A stretch of 64,000 nucleotides of DNA from contig BCIH01000005.1 of the NCBI GenBank assembly GCA_002897115.2, forward strand, positions 9,333 through 73,332, written 5' to 3'. Shown piece after piece: positions 51,331 to 64,000 of the stretch. This stretch comes from Prototheca cutis. Its lineage: Eukaryota; Chlorophyta; Trebouxiophyceae; Chlorellales; Chlorellaceae. The notes under the pieces were generated by a model, which saw only the letters and a list, made by a program, of their open reading frames with translations, was not told where the DNA came from and did no database searches. Each line of letters begins with the position of its first letter. Position 1 is the first letter of the stretch. A program made the position numbers and the translations under genes.

Positions 51331-51982
51331 CCCAAACTGGCTGCCGCGCACATGGACTGGCTGTGTGCATCATGAGGCAACACGCTGCCACGACGACATT
51401 GGCATGGATGACAGGGGAATTGAATTGACTGGACTTTCCGCCCTCCCTCCCCGACAGCTCCGTTCATGGCCCATCTCTCATTGCATGCATAAACCTGGTC
51501 CAAAACTTCCAAACAAAACCGTGCCCACCATGTCCAATTCATACCCTGTCTTCGTGTGCCGTCCCAGGAAATCCACTCCATCAGTTCTTAGGGGAATTTT
51601 GCCTTTCTCTGTTGTCCCGCCATAGCCTTCTGTTGGCTGGCATGGCCTGCAACATCGCCAGTTCAATGCAGAGATTGTCAGCCAGGCTTGGGGCTGTCAG
51701 GGAGTTCATTCATGGGCCGGGTCCTTTATTCCATTCTGGCACGCCACAACAGCCACGCTGCTACTAGACCAGTGCTGCGTTACACCGATGCCGGGGTGCT
51801 TCATCAAAAAAGCTGGCATGGATGGCTGTCAACAGGCAAGATGAGCTCCATGGAGGGAAAAGCGTCCGCACATGCGCAATGCAACAAAGATAGATTCTCC
51901 GGTTCGAGTGGGTCTTAGACTTCTCACACCATCGACGGGTGGCCCCGAATTTTCATCCGAGCCTGCTGGCCGTCACCCTCAT
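51331..51982. other. intergenic, convergent CD36-like/threonine synthase
   Basis: 652 bp between 3' ends. No coding signal recognised. Confidence 0.45.
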
Positions 51983-53811
<1,829 letters not shown>

Positions 53812-54352
53812 GGCTGCGGGAGCCTGCTGCGGTCCGGGTCTCGCGGGCACTCAGCTCACTGCCACACTGCCAGGGAACTCGCCGAGGTGCTGCTCGTGCG
53901 GATGCTCGAGGGGCTCCTCTTTCGAGTTCGATCCAGCACTATGATTCACTGTGGCTGTGAGGGTCGGATGCAATGCATGCAGCGCAATGCACCCGCTGTA
54001 ATACGCGGAGTGGAACAACCCCACTGGCCATGCACGTGGTGTCGGGCATTAGCTTGATCGGGCGCCCTGCAGGCGCGAGCATGGAATAGTCGACACCCGC
54101 TGGCCACCAATCTGGCAGCACGATTTCTGTCCCATAGAGGTCCCTGAGTGATACCCAGTTCAATGTACGATACAAGCATGAATTTCTGAAAAGCGTGGCG
54201 TGAGGTTTGGAGGCCTGATCCGCCGAGCGCTGTGCGGGACACCCGGATCATTCTTTCACCCCCGACGACCCGCTGGTTGACAACCGAACACGCCAGCGTG
54301 CGATCGAGAGCTCACTGATTCCTTGTCGCATTGCCTGATTGTGGAGTCTGGC
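53812..54352. promoter_or_regulatory. divergent promoter region threonine synthase/lipoyl synthase
   Basis: 541 bp between divergent start codons. Contains CT- and AC-rich patches but no assignable element. Confidence 0.4.
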
Positions 54353-55582
54353 ATGTCGAGCTTGGCCAGCGTGAGCCATGCAGCGAGCTGCATGCGGCCT
54401 TTCACGGCTGTCAGCACCCCCAGGCCCAGGCAACCCATGGTGTCCAGGCAGCAGTGGAACGCCCCATCTGCCCAGGACAGGAGCGTCCCACGGGCAGTGA
54501 GCGAACCCGCTGCGAAAGATGGCGTCAGTGCCTATGATCAGCTGGTGTCCATGGCCCTGGAGAAGGACCCTACACTGCGGGCTCCGGCGGTGAAGCCACA
54601 GCGTCCACTGCGACCCCGCAAGCGCCCGCCCGCAGAGCCCAAAGTCCCCTGGCTGCGACAGCGCGCGCCGCAGGGCGAGCGCTACGAGTTCCTGGTGAAT
54701 CAACTGAGCGGGCTGAAACTCGCTACCGTGTGCCAGGAGGCGCAGTGCCCCAACATCGGGGAGTGCTGGAACGGTGGGGATGACGGCGTGGGCACCGCCA
54801 CCATCATGGTCATGGGCGACACCTGCACCCGTGGGTGCCGATTCTGTGCGGTCAAGACGTCGCGAGCCCCCGCACCGCTGGACCCCGATGAGCCCGAAGC
54901 CACCGCCCAGGCTGTGGCTTCCTGGGGCATTGATTATGTCGTGCTGACCTCGGTGGATCGTGATGACGTCCCCGACGGCGGCGCTGACCACTTTGCACGG
55001 ACGGTGCAGGCCATCAAAGCCCTGAGACCCGACATGCTCATCGAATGCTTGACTCCGGACTTCAGGGGTGACCAGGAAGCCATCCTGCATCTGGCCCGCT
55101 CCGGGCTGGACGTCTTTGCCCATAACATCGAGACGGTGGAGTCGCTGCAGCGGCGTGTCCGTGACCATCGGGCCGGGTACTACCAGAGCATGGAAGTGCT
55201 GCGGCTTGCCAAGTCGGCAGGCGTGCACACCAAGTCCTCCATCATGCTTGGCCTGGGCGAGAGTGACGAAGAAATCATCGACACCATGCTGGATCTGCGT
55301 GACGCGGGCGTGGACATTTTGACGCTGGGGCAGTACCTGCAGCCCACACCCAACCACCTCCCCGTCAAGGAGATGGTCACACCGGAGAAATTTGAGTACT
55401 GGCGGCGCTACGGTGAGGAAACGGTGGGATTCCGCTACGTCGCCTCGGGGCCACTGGTCAGGTCTTCGTACCGCGCAGGCGAATTCTACGTTGCGGCCAT
55501 GCTTCGTGAAGATCGGGCGCAGCAGCGGGAGCCGACAGTGACCCTGGCCGACGGCTCGGAGCTCGCGCTGCCCCAGTTTTGA
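54353..55582 (+). CDS. lipoyl synthase, plastid type (LIP1P/LipA)
   Basis: An intronless gene of 409 aa from Met 54353. The N-terminal about 60 residues ([17 protein letters not shown], then Ser/Arg/Pro-rich) suit a chloroplast transit peptide. Both Fe-S clusters are covered: the auxiliary [14 protein letters not shown] motif and the radical-[11 protein letters not shown] motif. Further blocks are [64 protein letters not shown] and the [10 protein letters not shown] end that supplies the conserved Ser. It inserts two sulphurs into octanoylated carrier protein to make lipoyl groups for plastid pyruvate dehydrogenase. It is one of only two intronless genes here. Confidence 0.96.
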   Translation: MSSLASVSHAASCMRPFTAVSTPRPRQPMVSRQQWNAPSAQDRSVPRAVSEPAAKDGVSAYDQLVSMALEKDPTLRAPAVKPQRPLRPRKRPPAEPKVPWLRQRAPQGERYEFLVNQLSGLKLATVCQEAQCPNIGECWNGGDDGVGTATIMVMGDTCTRGCRFCAVKTSRAPAPLDPDEPEATAQAVASWGIDYVVLTSVDRDDVPDGGADHFARTVQAIKALRPDMLIECLTPDFRGDQEAILHLARSGLDVFAHNIETVESLQRRVRDHRAGYYQSMEVLRLAKSAGVHTKSSIMLGLGESDEEIIDTMLDLRDAGVDILTLGQYLQPTPNHLPVKEMVTPEKFEYWRRYGEETVGFRYVASGPLVRSSYRAGEFYVAAMLREDRAQQREPTVTLADGSELALPQF

Positions 55583-56034
55583 ACGAATGTGACACCGGAC
55601 TGCATTCTCAAGCACTGAAGCAGGCTCTGCCGTGGCCTCTCACCCCGTTTTTGTATTGTCCAATGAGAATGAAGAACAACTTGTCAGGGGTGCCCTCACA
55701 TGCTGCTGGCCCTCCCAAACGAGAAGCAACTGAAATTCCCATCCCATTCCCAGTAAATCTGTTCCGTGTCTGTGTCGCAATGCCGTTGCCGCAAAGTGCA
55801 TTTCGCAGCTGATATTCACCTCCCTTTTGTGCTCAGTGCTCGCCGTCATGCGTAACCACCAAGAAACAATGCGTGCACCGCAGCCAATGCTGGCATTGCA
55901 GAGAAGACCAGCCGCAGTCTGAGCTGCATTGTGTAGCTGGCTGTGACCGACCCAGGCATTTCCATCAGCCACAAACCAGCCAGAAGGATGCAGCACGCGT
56001 CATCCTAGCAAGCAAAAACAGTCAGGCGGCCATT
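55583..56034. other. intergenic, convergent lipoyl synthase/homoserine kinase
   Basis: 452 bp between 3' ends; nothing recognised. Confidence 0.45.
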
Positions 56035-57680
56035 CTACAGCAGGCGTGCGCCGTGCTTGTTGAGTTGGACGACCTGGGAGGAGTTGGTCTCCAGCCCTCC
56101 GGCACTCTTGAACGCTGCGGAAATGGCGGCCGCCACCCGCCGCCCCGTCTCCGGGTCTGACACAATGGCCACTGCCGTCGGGCCGGCGCCGCTGATAGTG
56201 CACCCAAACGCACCTGGAGGTGGGGGTGGAAGCGTTGTTGTTTGGAGGGGGGGATGTCAATGGACGCAGAAGCGCAGCATCATGGGACCAAGACAGGTGC
56301 CGACGACAGCGCCAAAACAGGGCCCCAACACACACACGCACGCACGCACGAGAAACCAAGCTAAACAAACCAAAAAAAAAAGCAGACCATCCCACATACC
56401 TGCGGCGCAGGCCGCTTCCTTGGCGGCAGTAAACCCTGGGATCAGCGGCCCTCGGACAGGTTCCACCACGACATCCGAGTTGAGGCTGGAGCCGACTTGG
56501 CGGACATCGCCTCGGAGGATGCCAGATATCAGACTCGCCCCCGCAGCACAGTTGCGCGTCAGCTCTCCCATGGGCACCTCCTTGCGCAGCGCCGCACGCA
56601 TCGCCGCGGTTGGAGCCTCAAACAGCGGGTTGACCAGCACAAACCACAGGTTGTCCGCGGGGAACACCAACGATTCCAGATCCAGCGGCTCACAACTCCT
56701 GCACTTGTTTTGGGGCTTTTTTGTCTTCTCGTATGCTCTTTTATCTACCTGCTTCTGTTCTTGTTTCCTTGCACGCTTGAATGTGCACAAAACGGTGCTC
56801 GTAGAGCGAGCAAACAATGCCATTCCATTCGAAAACCCAGCGAGCAGGGACACCGACCAAGCAACCCCCCTCACTGTACTCGCCTAATAAGGACAAAGCC
56901 GCCCAGCAGGGCAGGTGCGATGTTGTCGGCATGGTATCCCGACACCGTGGCCTCCGATTCCAGGCCGGCCGGGATCAGCTCCGCGGCAGACAGCGGCGAG
57001 CCAAACAGGCCATTGACCGCCGTGGCGGCGGCAGCTGCGGAGGCCGCGCTGGATCCCAGGCCGCTGCCCAGGGGCAGGCCCTTGTGCAGGGTCAGGCCCA
57101 CGCCGCAGGTCACAGGGGCACCCAGCGAACGCAGCGTGGCGGCCGCTGCGATGCCGACGCAGTTTTGAGTCGGGTCCAGCGATAGCCGCCCGCCTTCGCC
57201 GGTGATGCGCTGGATGATCACCTCACCAGGCTTTGCATCGGGCAGTGGCATCGCGACCACCGTGTCCCCGGGGCCCTGTAATAGATGGCTGGATTGCATT
57301 GTGGATCGCCGTGGGGAACACTCGGTCCTTTCATTCTTCAAGCATGGCGGCGCAGAAACCATGCAGTCGCCACACGAGGGTTAGTCCATGTCCCCTCTCC
57401 CCAGCACACATGTTGTCTCGCCCACCTCGACTGCGCAGCCTAGCCAATCAAATCCAGGGCCAAGATTCGCCACAGTGGCCGGAGCTGAGGCAGCCACTTC
57501 ACTGGCCACGGGCTGTAGGGCCCCTGCGTTCACCTGTACGGCCTGGGCAGCAGCCGGCCTCAACTGGCACCTGATACATTGTTGGTTAGTCGAGAATGGA
57601 CGCCTGCAGGACGTCGTGCCATACACGCGCGTCCTCTGGATCGGTACCGGCCCGGCGTGGAGGGCAGTGGCACTCGCCAT
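56035..57680 (-). CDS. homoserine kinase (GHMP kinase), plastid
   Basis: Exons 57680-57426, 57275-56884, 56698-56400 and 56213-56035 encode about 374 aa. A transit-peptide-like leader precedes the GHMP start VASAPATVANLGPGFDWLG. The ATP loop is seen as LHKGLPLGSGLGSSAASA. Later blocks are VSGYHADNIAPALLGGFVLI, LWFVLVNPLFEAPT and GCTISGAGPTAVAI. The enzyme phosphorylates homoserine, committing it to threonine or methionine synthesis. Intron 2 keeps the frame only with a GC donor (AG|GCGAGT), giving FVLIRSCEPLDLE as in homologues. Intron 3 has a T10-GG tract close to its donor. Confidence 0.96.
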
Positions 57681-58286
57681 GGCCTAGCGATGGCAACCCC
57701 CAAGCCCAACTCCGGACGGCTCGGCGGCACGGCACGACGCAAGGCTTATTTCGATATGATAATATTCAATCCGCTTGATATGATTGTGTCAAGCCCTGTC
57801 TAGTAACGAGCAACCCCCCGGGCCTGTGCTTGCTGATACTAGTGCATGTGCATGTGCTGTACCATGCAGGGCAAAAATAATGCAACCAGCTCAGCCAGCA
57901 TCAGTGATGCCCAGCAACCCCCGGGGTGATGTGATGCTGTTGCTGGCTGAGCTGGTTGCATTATTTTTGCCCTGCATGGTACCGTGGAGCGATCGACATG
58001 GGCCCACACGGGGGCCAACAGAGGAAGGGGGTTGGCAAAAGCAGGTGCTCTTTGGGAACAGGTCCTGCCACGCAATGAACGGCAACAACATGAAAGGCAC
58101 GACAAAAGGACACGCAGGCATGGTTTCAGCTCCTTGCAAAGAATGGGGGCCAATCCACATGGCAGCAAGAGGGCCGGCGCTGGGGGCCCCGCCGGCCGAC
58201 TGGGAACACACAGAGGCTGAACCGCTGGCTGCAGAGCTCAGAGAGTAGGGCCCGAGCAGGCTTGGCATTGGACGAAGGCACCGGCC
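57681..58286. other. intergenic homoserine kinase upstream / MRS2 3' flank
   Basis: 606 bp with no coding exon. It includes the homoserine kinase promoter, an AT-rich patch at 57745-57790, and the long inverted repeat listed separately. Confidence 0.5.
57859..57982. repeat. perfect 42-bp inverted repeat, 40-nt loop
   Basis: The left arm 57859-57900 (starting GTACCATGCAGGGCAAAAAT) is the exact reverse complement of 57941-57982. The 40-nt centre can pair further in part. Either strand would fold into a long near-perfect hairpin. It lies 179 nt upstream of the homoserine kinase start codon and 305 nt beyond the MRS2 stop. It could be a miRNA or siRNA precursor, a small non-autonomous element, or a recent inverted duplication. 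Confidence 0.95.
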
Positions 58287-60813
58287 TTAGATCAGCCGGC
58301 GGTAGCGCATGTACCTGATGAAGAGGCCAAATGACATCAGGCAGAGCACGGCCGCCACTGCATTGAGCGACCAGAACCGGCCGACGTCCTTTGTGAGGAA
58401 CGTTGGAATGACCAAGTTCTCACCCAAAATGCCGGCCATCAGATTGAAGGGCGCGATGAAGAAAGCCGCGGCCGTCAGAATGATGTCCAGCCGGATCAGC
58501 TTGTTCCGACTGGCGTCCAGCTCAATATTGATATACTCTTCCGTGTCCTGCCACACCAAAGCAGGAGCATTTGAGATGCGTTGCATGCAGTGTGGGCTTT
58601 TTGTCGTTCTCGCAGGTGTGACGTGTGAGTGGGTGTGATGCGCAGTTGGATGTGGTGTGAGGGGTGCCCACCCAAGGGCTAGGAACGGCATTCTCCCGTA
58701 TCAACCTTCCTTTGTTTCAAAAACAACCAAGCAACCCCGCAAGCTCGCCTTGATGTACTCGTCGAGGGAGACGACTTTATCGTAGAGCCCATCGATCTGC
58801 ATGTAGTACGATTCGAGCAGGTTCTCGACAACTTCCATGTCGGCGACCAGATCGTCCTCGGTGAGCGGCGCGGCCGGCTGGTGCAGGGTTTCCATGGCCA
58901 GCGCCGCGCTGAGCCCCGGGCTGCCAAGGGGGTGGGCCATGGGCGGCGACCCTGCCGCCGTGGCCATGCCCCGAGCAAAGGGCGACCGCCGCGACAGCGA
59001 GCCGTTGCCGCCGTGGTGGTGCGGGTACGAACCCGCCCGGCCGAGGGATGGCGTGCCGGTCAGCGACTCGGGGTGCCGGGGACTAGACTGTTCGAGTTCC
59101 CGCCTTCGGGTCAGGCACATCTTCATCATGTCGTCGTCGTCACCCAGAAACCGCTCCATCTCATCCCGCAACGTCTCACACCGGATCAGCAGCCGCTGGT
59201 GCCGCGTCTTGACCTTGCGCACACGCTCCAGTGTCGCAGAGTTGATCTGGCAGTAGCAGAACGCGTTGAGGTGTGAAGTGGGTGGGTGAGTGGAGAACAG
59301 TGAGGTAAGCAACCGCTCTGACCCCAAGTGCGGCGACGCATGCATGCACGCTCCAGGGCCCCACGTGATACCCTCCCCTCCTGTCTGGTCCATGGAAACA
59401 ATGTCCAGAAGCGCGCACGCACCCTGCGTGTCAGCGCATCCATGGCCGGCAGCGCCACGCTTTCCAGCTCGTTTACTTGCAGAGTCGTGGCAGCCACCAC
59501 CTCCTTCAGTGCCACTTCCAGCACGACCAGCTCGAACGGCAGCATCTCGTAGTCGTGCCGCCACCCGCCACTCCCTGAAGAGGAATTGAGTGTTGGAGAT
59601 CGCGCATGGCATTTTTGCTGATCTGAGAAGGAATGGGCAGCATGCTGTTGACACACACCCATACGCATGATGGCTGGTTGGGCACTGGGCAGATTCTACT
59701 GCCCCAGACACACCCCCATCACAAACACAGCTTTCCCACCTTCTTCTTCATCTGAGTGCCGGCTGGCATCGCCTCTTGTCGGCGAATCCTCTGGGGGCAC
59801 AGGCATCGCCATGTCCAGCTGGCACCGGTGCCACTCCTGGATTGCCTCCTCCAGCACATCCACATACCTGCAATTGTCAAAAATGAATGCGGTCATAGAG
59901 AAAAAGGAATTTGGGCGAGGTCCACCCCACGTGCTACGCTGGGAGGGCACTGAGCCAAACGCACCCATCCCCGGACACACATCACACCCCCCGAAACAAC
60001 ACCGCACCTGCTGCTGAAGGGGTGGTGCTCGTAGCCTTCCCGCGGGATGATGACCTTGTTTGCTGTGATGATGAGCCGGACATGCTCGATGGTGAAGATG
60101 ATGGCGTTGTCTCTGACCAGGATCTTGCCCGAGGTGAACAGGTTGAAATCCAGCAGGCGCATGTCACGGATGGGGATATTCAGAGACAGGCCCTGGATCA
60201 CGGCGCGCTTGTCGGCATGCAGGAAGGAACGGTTGCCCTCAGAGTCGATGCAGATCCAGCCCGTCCGCCTGCAGGGGGTTGGGATGCGAAGCGTTTCAGA
60301 GGGTGAGTCACAGCAGGGGTGGGGTCTGGCCGGGCGGCGACCAGCCAGCCATCTGAGTCGCCGCCCACTCGCCGCCTGCCTGTTTGTAGCATGGGGTATG
60401 GCTCTGGATGGCCCCCGCTGGGATGGCCAAATACCACGAGGTAGCGGCAACCAGACTGCGGATGGATGGCAGCACTGGCAGCGGTCCGTTCCAGGTTCCA
60501 ACCCCCCCCCGGCCGCCGCTCTTGCCAAGACCGGCAGGTCTCCCATGCCAAGGCCCAGGGACATGGGTGCGCATCACCTACACCTGCCATCTCACCTTGC
60601 TCTGTTGGGAAGATTTGCAGGGCGCGCGGGCATGCGGGAGGCGGCCCTCGACGCTCCAGGACTGGCTTCTGAAAAAGTGACCATGCCCTTGGTCTTCACT
60701 GGCCGCGTGGGATGCTCCTGGCCCACATGGGCCATGCCACCTCGCAAGCTCACATCCATGTCGGACTCATTGCCCAGTAGGGGCGAGCTCTCCTCCCTGC
60801 CACCCTGCGACAT
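58287..60813 (-). CDS. MRS2/MGT-type (CorA) magnesium transporter with altered GMN motif
   Basis: Exons 60813-60596, 60268-60008, 59867-59740, 59574-59423, 59246-58749 and 58547-58287 encode about 505 aa. The CorA/MRS2 soluble domain is seen as LLDFNLFTSGKILVRDNAII, then RYVDVLEEAIQEW, LPFELVVLEVALKEVV, TLRDEMERFLGDDDDM, and a Pro/Ser/His-rich insert. The stalk VENLLESYYMQIDGL leads to EEYINIELDASRNKLIRLD. Two TM helices follow, with a loop reading AGILGENLVIP where GMN is expected. Family members form pentameric Mg2+ channels in plastid, mitochondrial or vacuolar membranes; no clear transit peptide is seen, and the N-terminal 70 residues are acidic and Gly-rich. Intron 5 needs a GC donor (AAG|GCGAGC). 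Confidence 0.88.
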
Positions 60814-61157
60814 GGCCGGCACTGCCTCGCCGCGGCTGCAGGCCTTCGCCGCGGTGGCTATGCCCCAGGGAACACCGCTGCCAAGGACGACGACACTGGT
60901 CTACTGCCAATTATTTTGATTGGAGCATTTAAACCCCAATATGAGCATTGTGCATGCTGGCCACATGCACTGCTACGCGCTCATTGCGCAAGCCCCGACC
61001 GATTGCCGGTAGGGCATGGCGACACATTTCTTGAGAAAGCAAGCAGAGGTCGGCTTCCCTCCCTCGCGGCATTTTCGCTATTGTCCAAGTCGAACACTCT
61101 GATCCATTCGTACTTGATTTGAAAAAAATTAGTTCAACGTTGGAGATCACTCCCGCC
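60814..61157. promoter_or_regulatory. divergent promoter region MRS2/polyprenol reductase
   Basis: 344 bp between divergent start codons, with an AT-rich stretch near 61075-61140 next to the polyprenol reductase start. No named element. Confidence 0.4.
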
Positions 61158-63004
61158 ATGCTGGCGGGGCTGTCCACGGGGGTAGAGACCCTGCTGTCGG
61201 CACTGCCGGTCCTCCTCCAGGCGTACTGGGTTCTCTGCTCGTCAGCCGCTGCCCTCGCATTGATCCCGCTCCCAGCGCTCTCATGGTTTAGGTAAATGTT
61301 CATGTCGTCTTTTGTATACCCAGAAGAGGCCACTGGGGGTGGCATTGTTCATGTGATCACGCATTTCCGCATGGCATCGGGCCAGGCGGCAGCCTGCCTG
61401 GAGCCCTCACCTCACCCGTCGGGCGTCGGTGGCCTCCCGTAGACTCTCTCAAACATACCAATCCTGGACAGATCTGCGGTCATCCTGTCGGCCTGCCGCG
61501 GCAAGCTCATCGATTTCAAGCCCCCCAATGCTCTGGGACCCCTCTCTGTGCGTACAATATCTCTGCAGGGTCAAAGTGACCACTGCAATGCGGTTGGCAG
61601 CATGCAATGTGCACGCCCCCGGTGCAAGTTGCTCACACATAGTTCATGCTGGTCCCGTTTTCTTTGCAGAACTGGACCGTGCCACAAAAGTGGTTCTGGC
61701 ACTTTTATGCTGTTGGCGCGGTCTGGAACCCGGTCCTCATGTACGTCACGGCCCAACAGAGCGCCGGAAGCGATACCTCCAAGGTGGGGTGCTGGCAAGG
61801 GTCGAGGGTGCTTTTGCGGGTTTTGGGGGGCCAAATGGGGTAGGATCACATTGTTAGGCAGCTGTTTCTCATGCACTGCATTGGGAAAGATGGTTTGCAA
61901 GTTGCACGCTGTGACATCCGGCCATGTGCTCCATTAAGGGGACCCCAATATCCCCCCGTCTGACAGGTCGCGCTGTGCGCTCTGTGCCTGTTTGAGGTGC
62001 ACCTCGTGCGGCGGCTCCTGGAGACGGTGTTACTCATGCACTACCCCGCACATGCACGCATGCATGGCATTGCCTACCTCTACGGCCTCAGGTGATTGTT
62101 CAGGAAAAGGGAGTTGGGACGAGGACTCCAATGCATTGCAAATGCACCATCACAGTCGTCCGCTCTCTAACACAAACATCTACAGCTACTACATCGTCGT
62201 CCCCGCCACGATTGCGCCGCCAGCGTTCACCCGCTGGCTGCTGACGGGCAGCTGGAAGCACTGGCAGACGACTGCAGCGACGCTGCCGTCCATGGTGTCA
62301 GCGGGTTTCAGCAGCCTCACTGCCCTGCAGTACCTGGTGAGCGTGTGCTGCCAGGACTGGGCTGGAGAGGAAACAGGGCACAGTGGCCCACTTGAAGAGC
62401 TGGAGAGTATGAATGCAGCATCGCTTGAGCCTGCCTCTTACCTTGTTTCTTCAGGGTGTGGCCGTGTTCCTTGCCGGGAACCTGCTGCAGCTGCAGAGTC
62501 ACGTGCTGCTGTCACGACTGGGCGGGCGCCGCCAGGGCACCACTTACTTCATCCCGAGGGGCGGCGCATTTGAGCTGGTGTCCTGCCCGCACTACCTGGC
62601 AGAGGTCACGATATACTGCGGTCTGGCCATGATTTCGGCGCCTCATAGACCGCTGGTGGTCCTCATCCTGGTCTGGGTGGTGAGCTCTTGTTGCAAAGGG
62701 TGATGGGAGCCGGGTTGAGAAGGGTGATCGATTTGGGTCCTCGTGGGGCGGGCACGGCCCATGCCCGCCAAGGGCGATGCTTGAAGAATGCCACGTCAGA
62801 ACCCTCACCACCATGCATGGCCCAGCAGAGGTTTTGACCGGTGTCGTTGATGCAATCTCCCCTCCCCAAACCTCCCTTTCTCCACCCCACCCACTCCAGC
62901 TGCTCAACCTTATACTTGCGGCTGGAATGACACAGCAGTGGTATCACAAGAAGTTTTCCACCTATCCAAAGTCCAGGCGGGCACTCATCCCCTGGGTCTA
63001 TTGA
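61158..63004 (+). CDS. polyprenol reductase (steroid 5-alpha-reductase 3 / DFG10-like)
   Basis: Exons 61158-61291, 61443-61547, 61670-61783, 61967-62091, 62186-62336, 62455-62679 and 62900-63004 give about 319 aa with several membrane helices. Family blocks: ACRGKLIDFKPP, VPQKWFWHFYAVGAVWN, LFEVHLVRRLLETVLL and MHGIAYLYGLSYY. The C-terminal reductase region has TYFIPRGGAFELVSCPHYLA then EVTIYCGL, and ends HKKFSTYPKSRRALIPWVY. It reduces the alpha-isoprene unit of polyprenol to give dolichol for ER N-glycosylation. Exon 1 ends in phase 2 but exon 2 reads sensibly only from phase 0, so the first junction is unresolved; a missed microexon or a sequence error is likely. Confidence 0.9.
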
Positions 63005-63292
63005 GTTGATAGACGAACCTTCTGTGGACCATGAGCCAGACCTCCATCCAGCTAGTCCGGTAGACCAAGCAGCAATTTTTTCAGGTGCTTGCACCGTGCA
63101 AACAGTGCTGCGCTGCAGTGCGCAACGCACTTGTGTGGGGCTCCGAACATCCCAAGGTTCCAATGTTATAATGCAGCAATGGAGATGAGAAATACAGGTG
63201 TCAATATCGAGGGCAGCACCTTGGGCAATCTGAGCAAGCCAATGCTCCTCTGCATTGAATTGTAGTTGCACACGCCAACTCATCCAAGAGGC

Positions 63293-63839
63293 CTAGTATG
63301 GGGCCAGCTGCCTGCCAGTTGCTTCCGCCTCCAATTTCTCGAGTTTGCACGCCAGGTTGTCCCGGGCGAGCAAGCTTTCTGCCAGGAGCAGTTTAATCCC
63401 CCGATCACGCAGGCAGGTGTCCACCACCGCCGCGCCATGCGCAGCCTGCAGCCGCCGGTGCATGTCCAGTGCACCTGTGAGCTCCTGCAGGGCCATGCGC
63501 TGATATCGTGCCTCGTAATACGCACGTGGTTGCCGAGCAGCGGGATCCGTCTCCAGCATGAGTTGTTCCTGCGGCCAGTGGGGTTGAATGTCACCAGAGG
63601 GCGCGTGTCGGATGACGCAGGCACGCCGTGGGATCGCACATTGCCCCCCGGATCAAGACGATCCATGCGAGCGGGGTTACCGAGGACTGCGTTATATACG
63701 AGCACGATTCAAGCCCCATGCTGAGTCTTCGCTCCAGTGTCGTGATGTCTTCTGCTGGCACCGCGGGTGCTCGTGCGCTGCCAGTCCATGTCCGAAACCC
63801 CAATGGTCGCAACACCCCTGATCGCAACAGGATGCGCAT
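63293..63839 (-). CDS. small hypothetical protein, possibly mitochondrial
   Basis: Exons 63839-63681 and 63568-63293 join in phase to 144 aa. I do not recognise the family. The N-terminus MRILLRSGVLRPLGFRTW is Arg-rich, amphipathic and free of acidic residues, typical of a mitochondrial presequence. The rest is helical and charged: EARYQRMALQELTGALDMH, then RGIKLLLAESLLARDN, then CKLEKLEAEATGRQ, possibly a short coiled coil. No membrane span. It could be a lineage-specific respiratory or ribosomal accessory subunit, but nothing shown here decides that. Confidence 0.6.
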
Positions 63840-64000
63840 GACCGTCTGGAATTAAACGGAGTTGTTAGCCATAAACAGGGAAGAAAAACGAGCCCTGTGG
63901 TCGCAAAAGCGAGCGCTTCAATGGGCTCTTGGTGCAGGGCACAAATTCATGTTTTTTTCCTTCGGGTTGCAGGCGCCACTTGGGCACACTTGGGCCCCCA

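Noticed and set aside
54353..55582. Intronless lipoyl synthase as a recent bacterial transfer
   Set aside because: It has a plastid-type leader, codon use like its neighbours and the plant LIP1P motif set; lack of introns alone is not evidence of transfer.

Overview
The window is nuclear DNA of a green alga. It is GC-rich and intron-dense, with no operons and no ribosome-binding sites. It encodes plant-type proteins, several with plastid transit-peptide-like N-termini: aspartate kinase, threonine synthase, homoserine kinase, lipoyl synthase and an ABCI-type ATPase. It also carries an SBP-box transcription factor, which is specific to green plants. The gene set and GC-rich style fit a trebouxiophyte such as Chlorella or Auxenochlorella; that placement is inference, since no phylogeny could be run. 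I could chain 24 protein genes, nearly all exon by exon with consistent reading phase, plus one 5S rRNA gene. Most introns are 70-300 nt, and about five of roughly 94 use a GC rather than GT donor.

Layout. 0-6.4 kb: NUFIP1-domain protein (-), ZMYND10-like dynein assembly factor (+), 20S proteasome beta subunit PBF1 (+), complex I NDUFB3/B12 (-). 7.5-17.1 kb: RACK1 (+), SLC25 mitochondrial carrier (+), UDP-sugar transporter (-), a small basic protein (+), ABCI11-like ATPase (+), an orphan (+). 18.2-26.1 kb: SBP-box factor (+) and a C2/class-3 lipase (+). 26.7-33.7 kb: aspartate kinase (-), autophagy protease ATG4 (-), an ARM-like protein (+). 33.9-45.5 kb: 5S rRNA (-), importin-11 (-), eIF3i (+), THUMP protein (+), HBS1-like GTPase (+). 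45.9-51.3 kb: a CD36/scavenger-receptor-B protein (+) interrupted by an assembly gap. 52-64 kb: threonine synthase (-), lipoyl synthase (+), homoserine kinase (-), MRS2/CorA Mg2+ transporter (-), polyprenol reductase (+), a small orphan (-).

Themes. Three enzymes of the aspartate-to-threonine pathway lie within 31 kb, two of them only 2.2 kb apart. Translation and quality control is well represented: RACK1, eIF3i, HBS1, THUMP, NUFIP1, 5S rRNA, proteasome, ATG4. Two genes are unexpected for a coccoid alga: a ciliary dynein-assembly factor that has lost its MYND finger, and a CD36-family membrane receptor.

Other signals: a perfect 42-bp inverted repeat with a 40-nt loop near 57.9 kb; recurrent T-run then G-run tracts just inside introns; microsatellites touching splice sites; long C or G homopolymers that coincide with sequence gaps.
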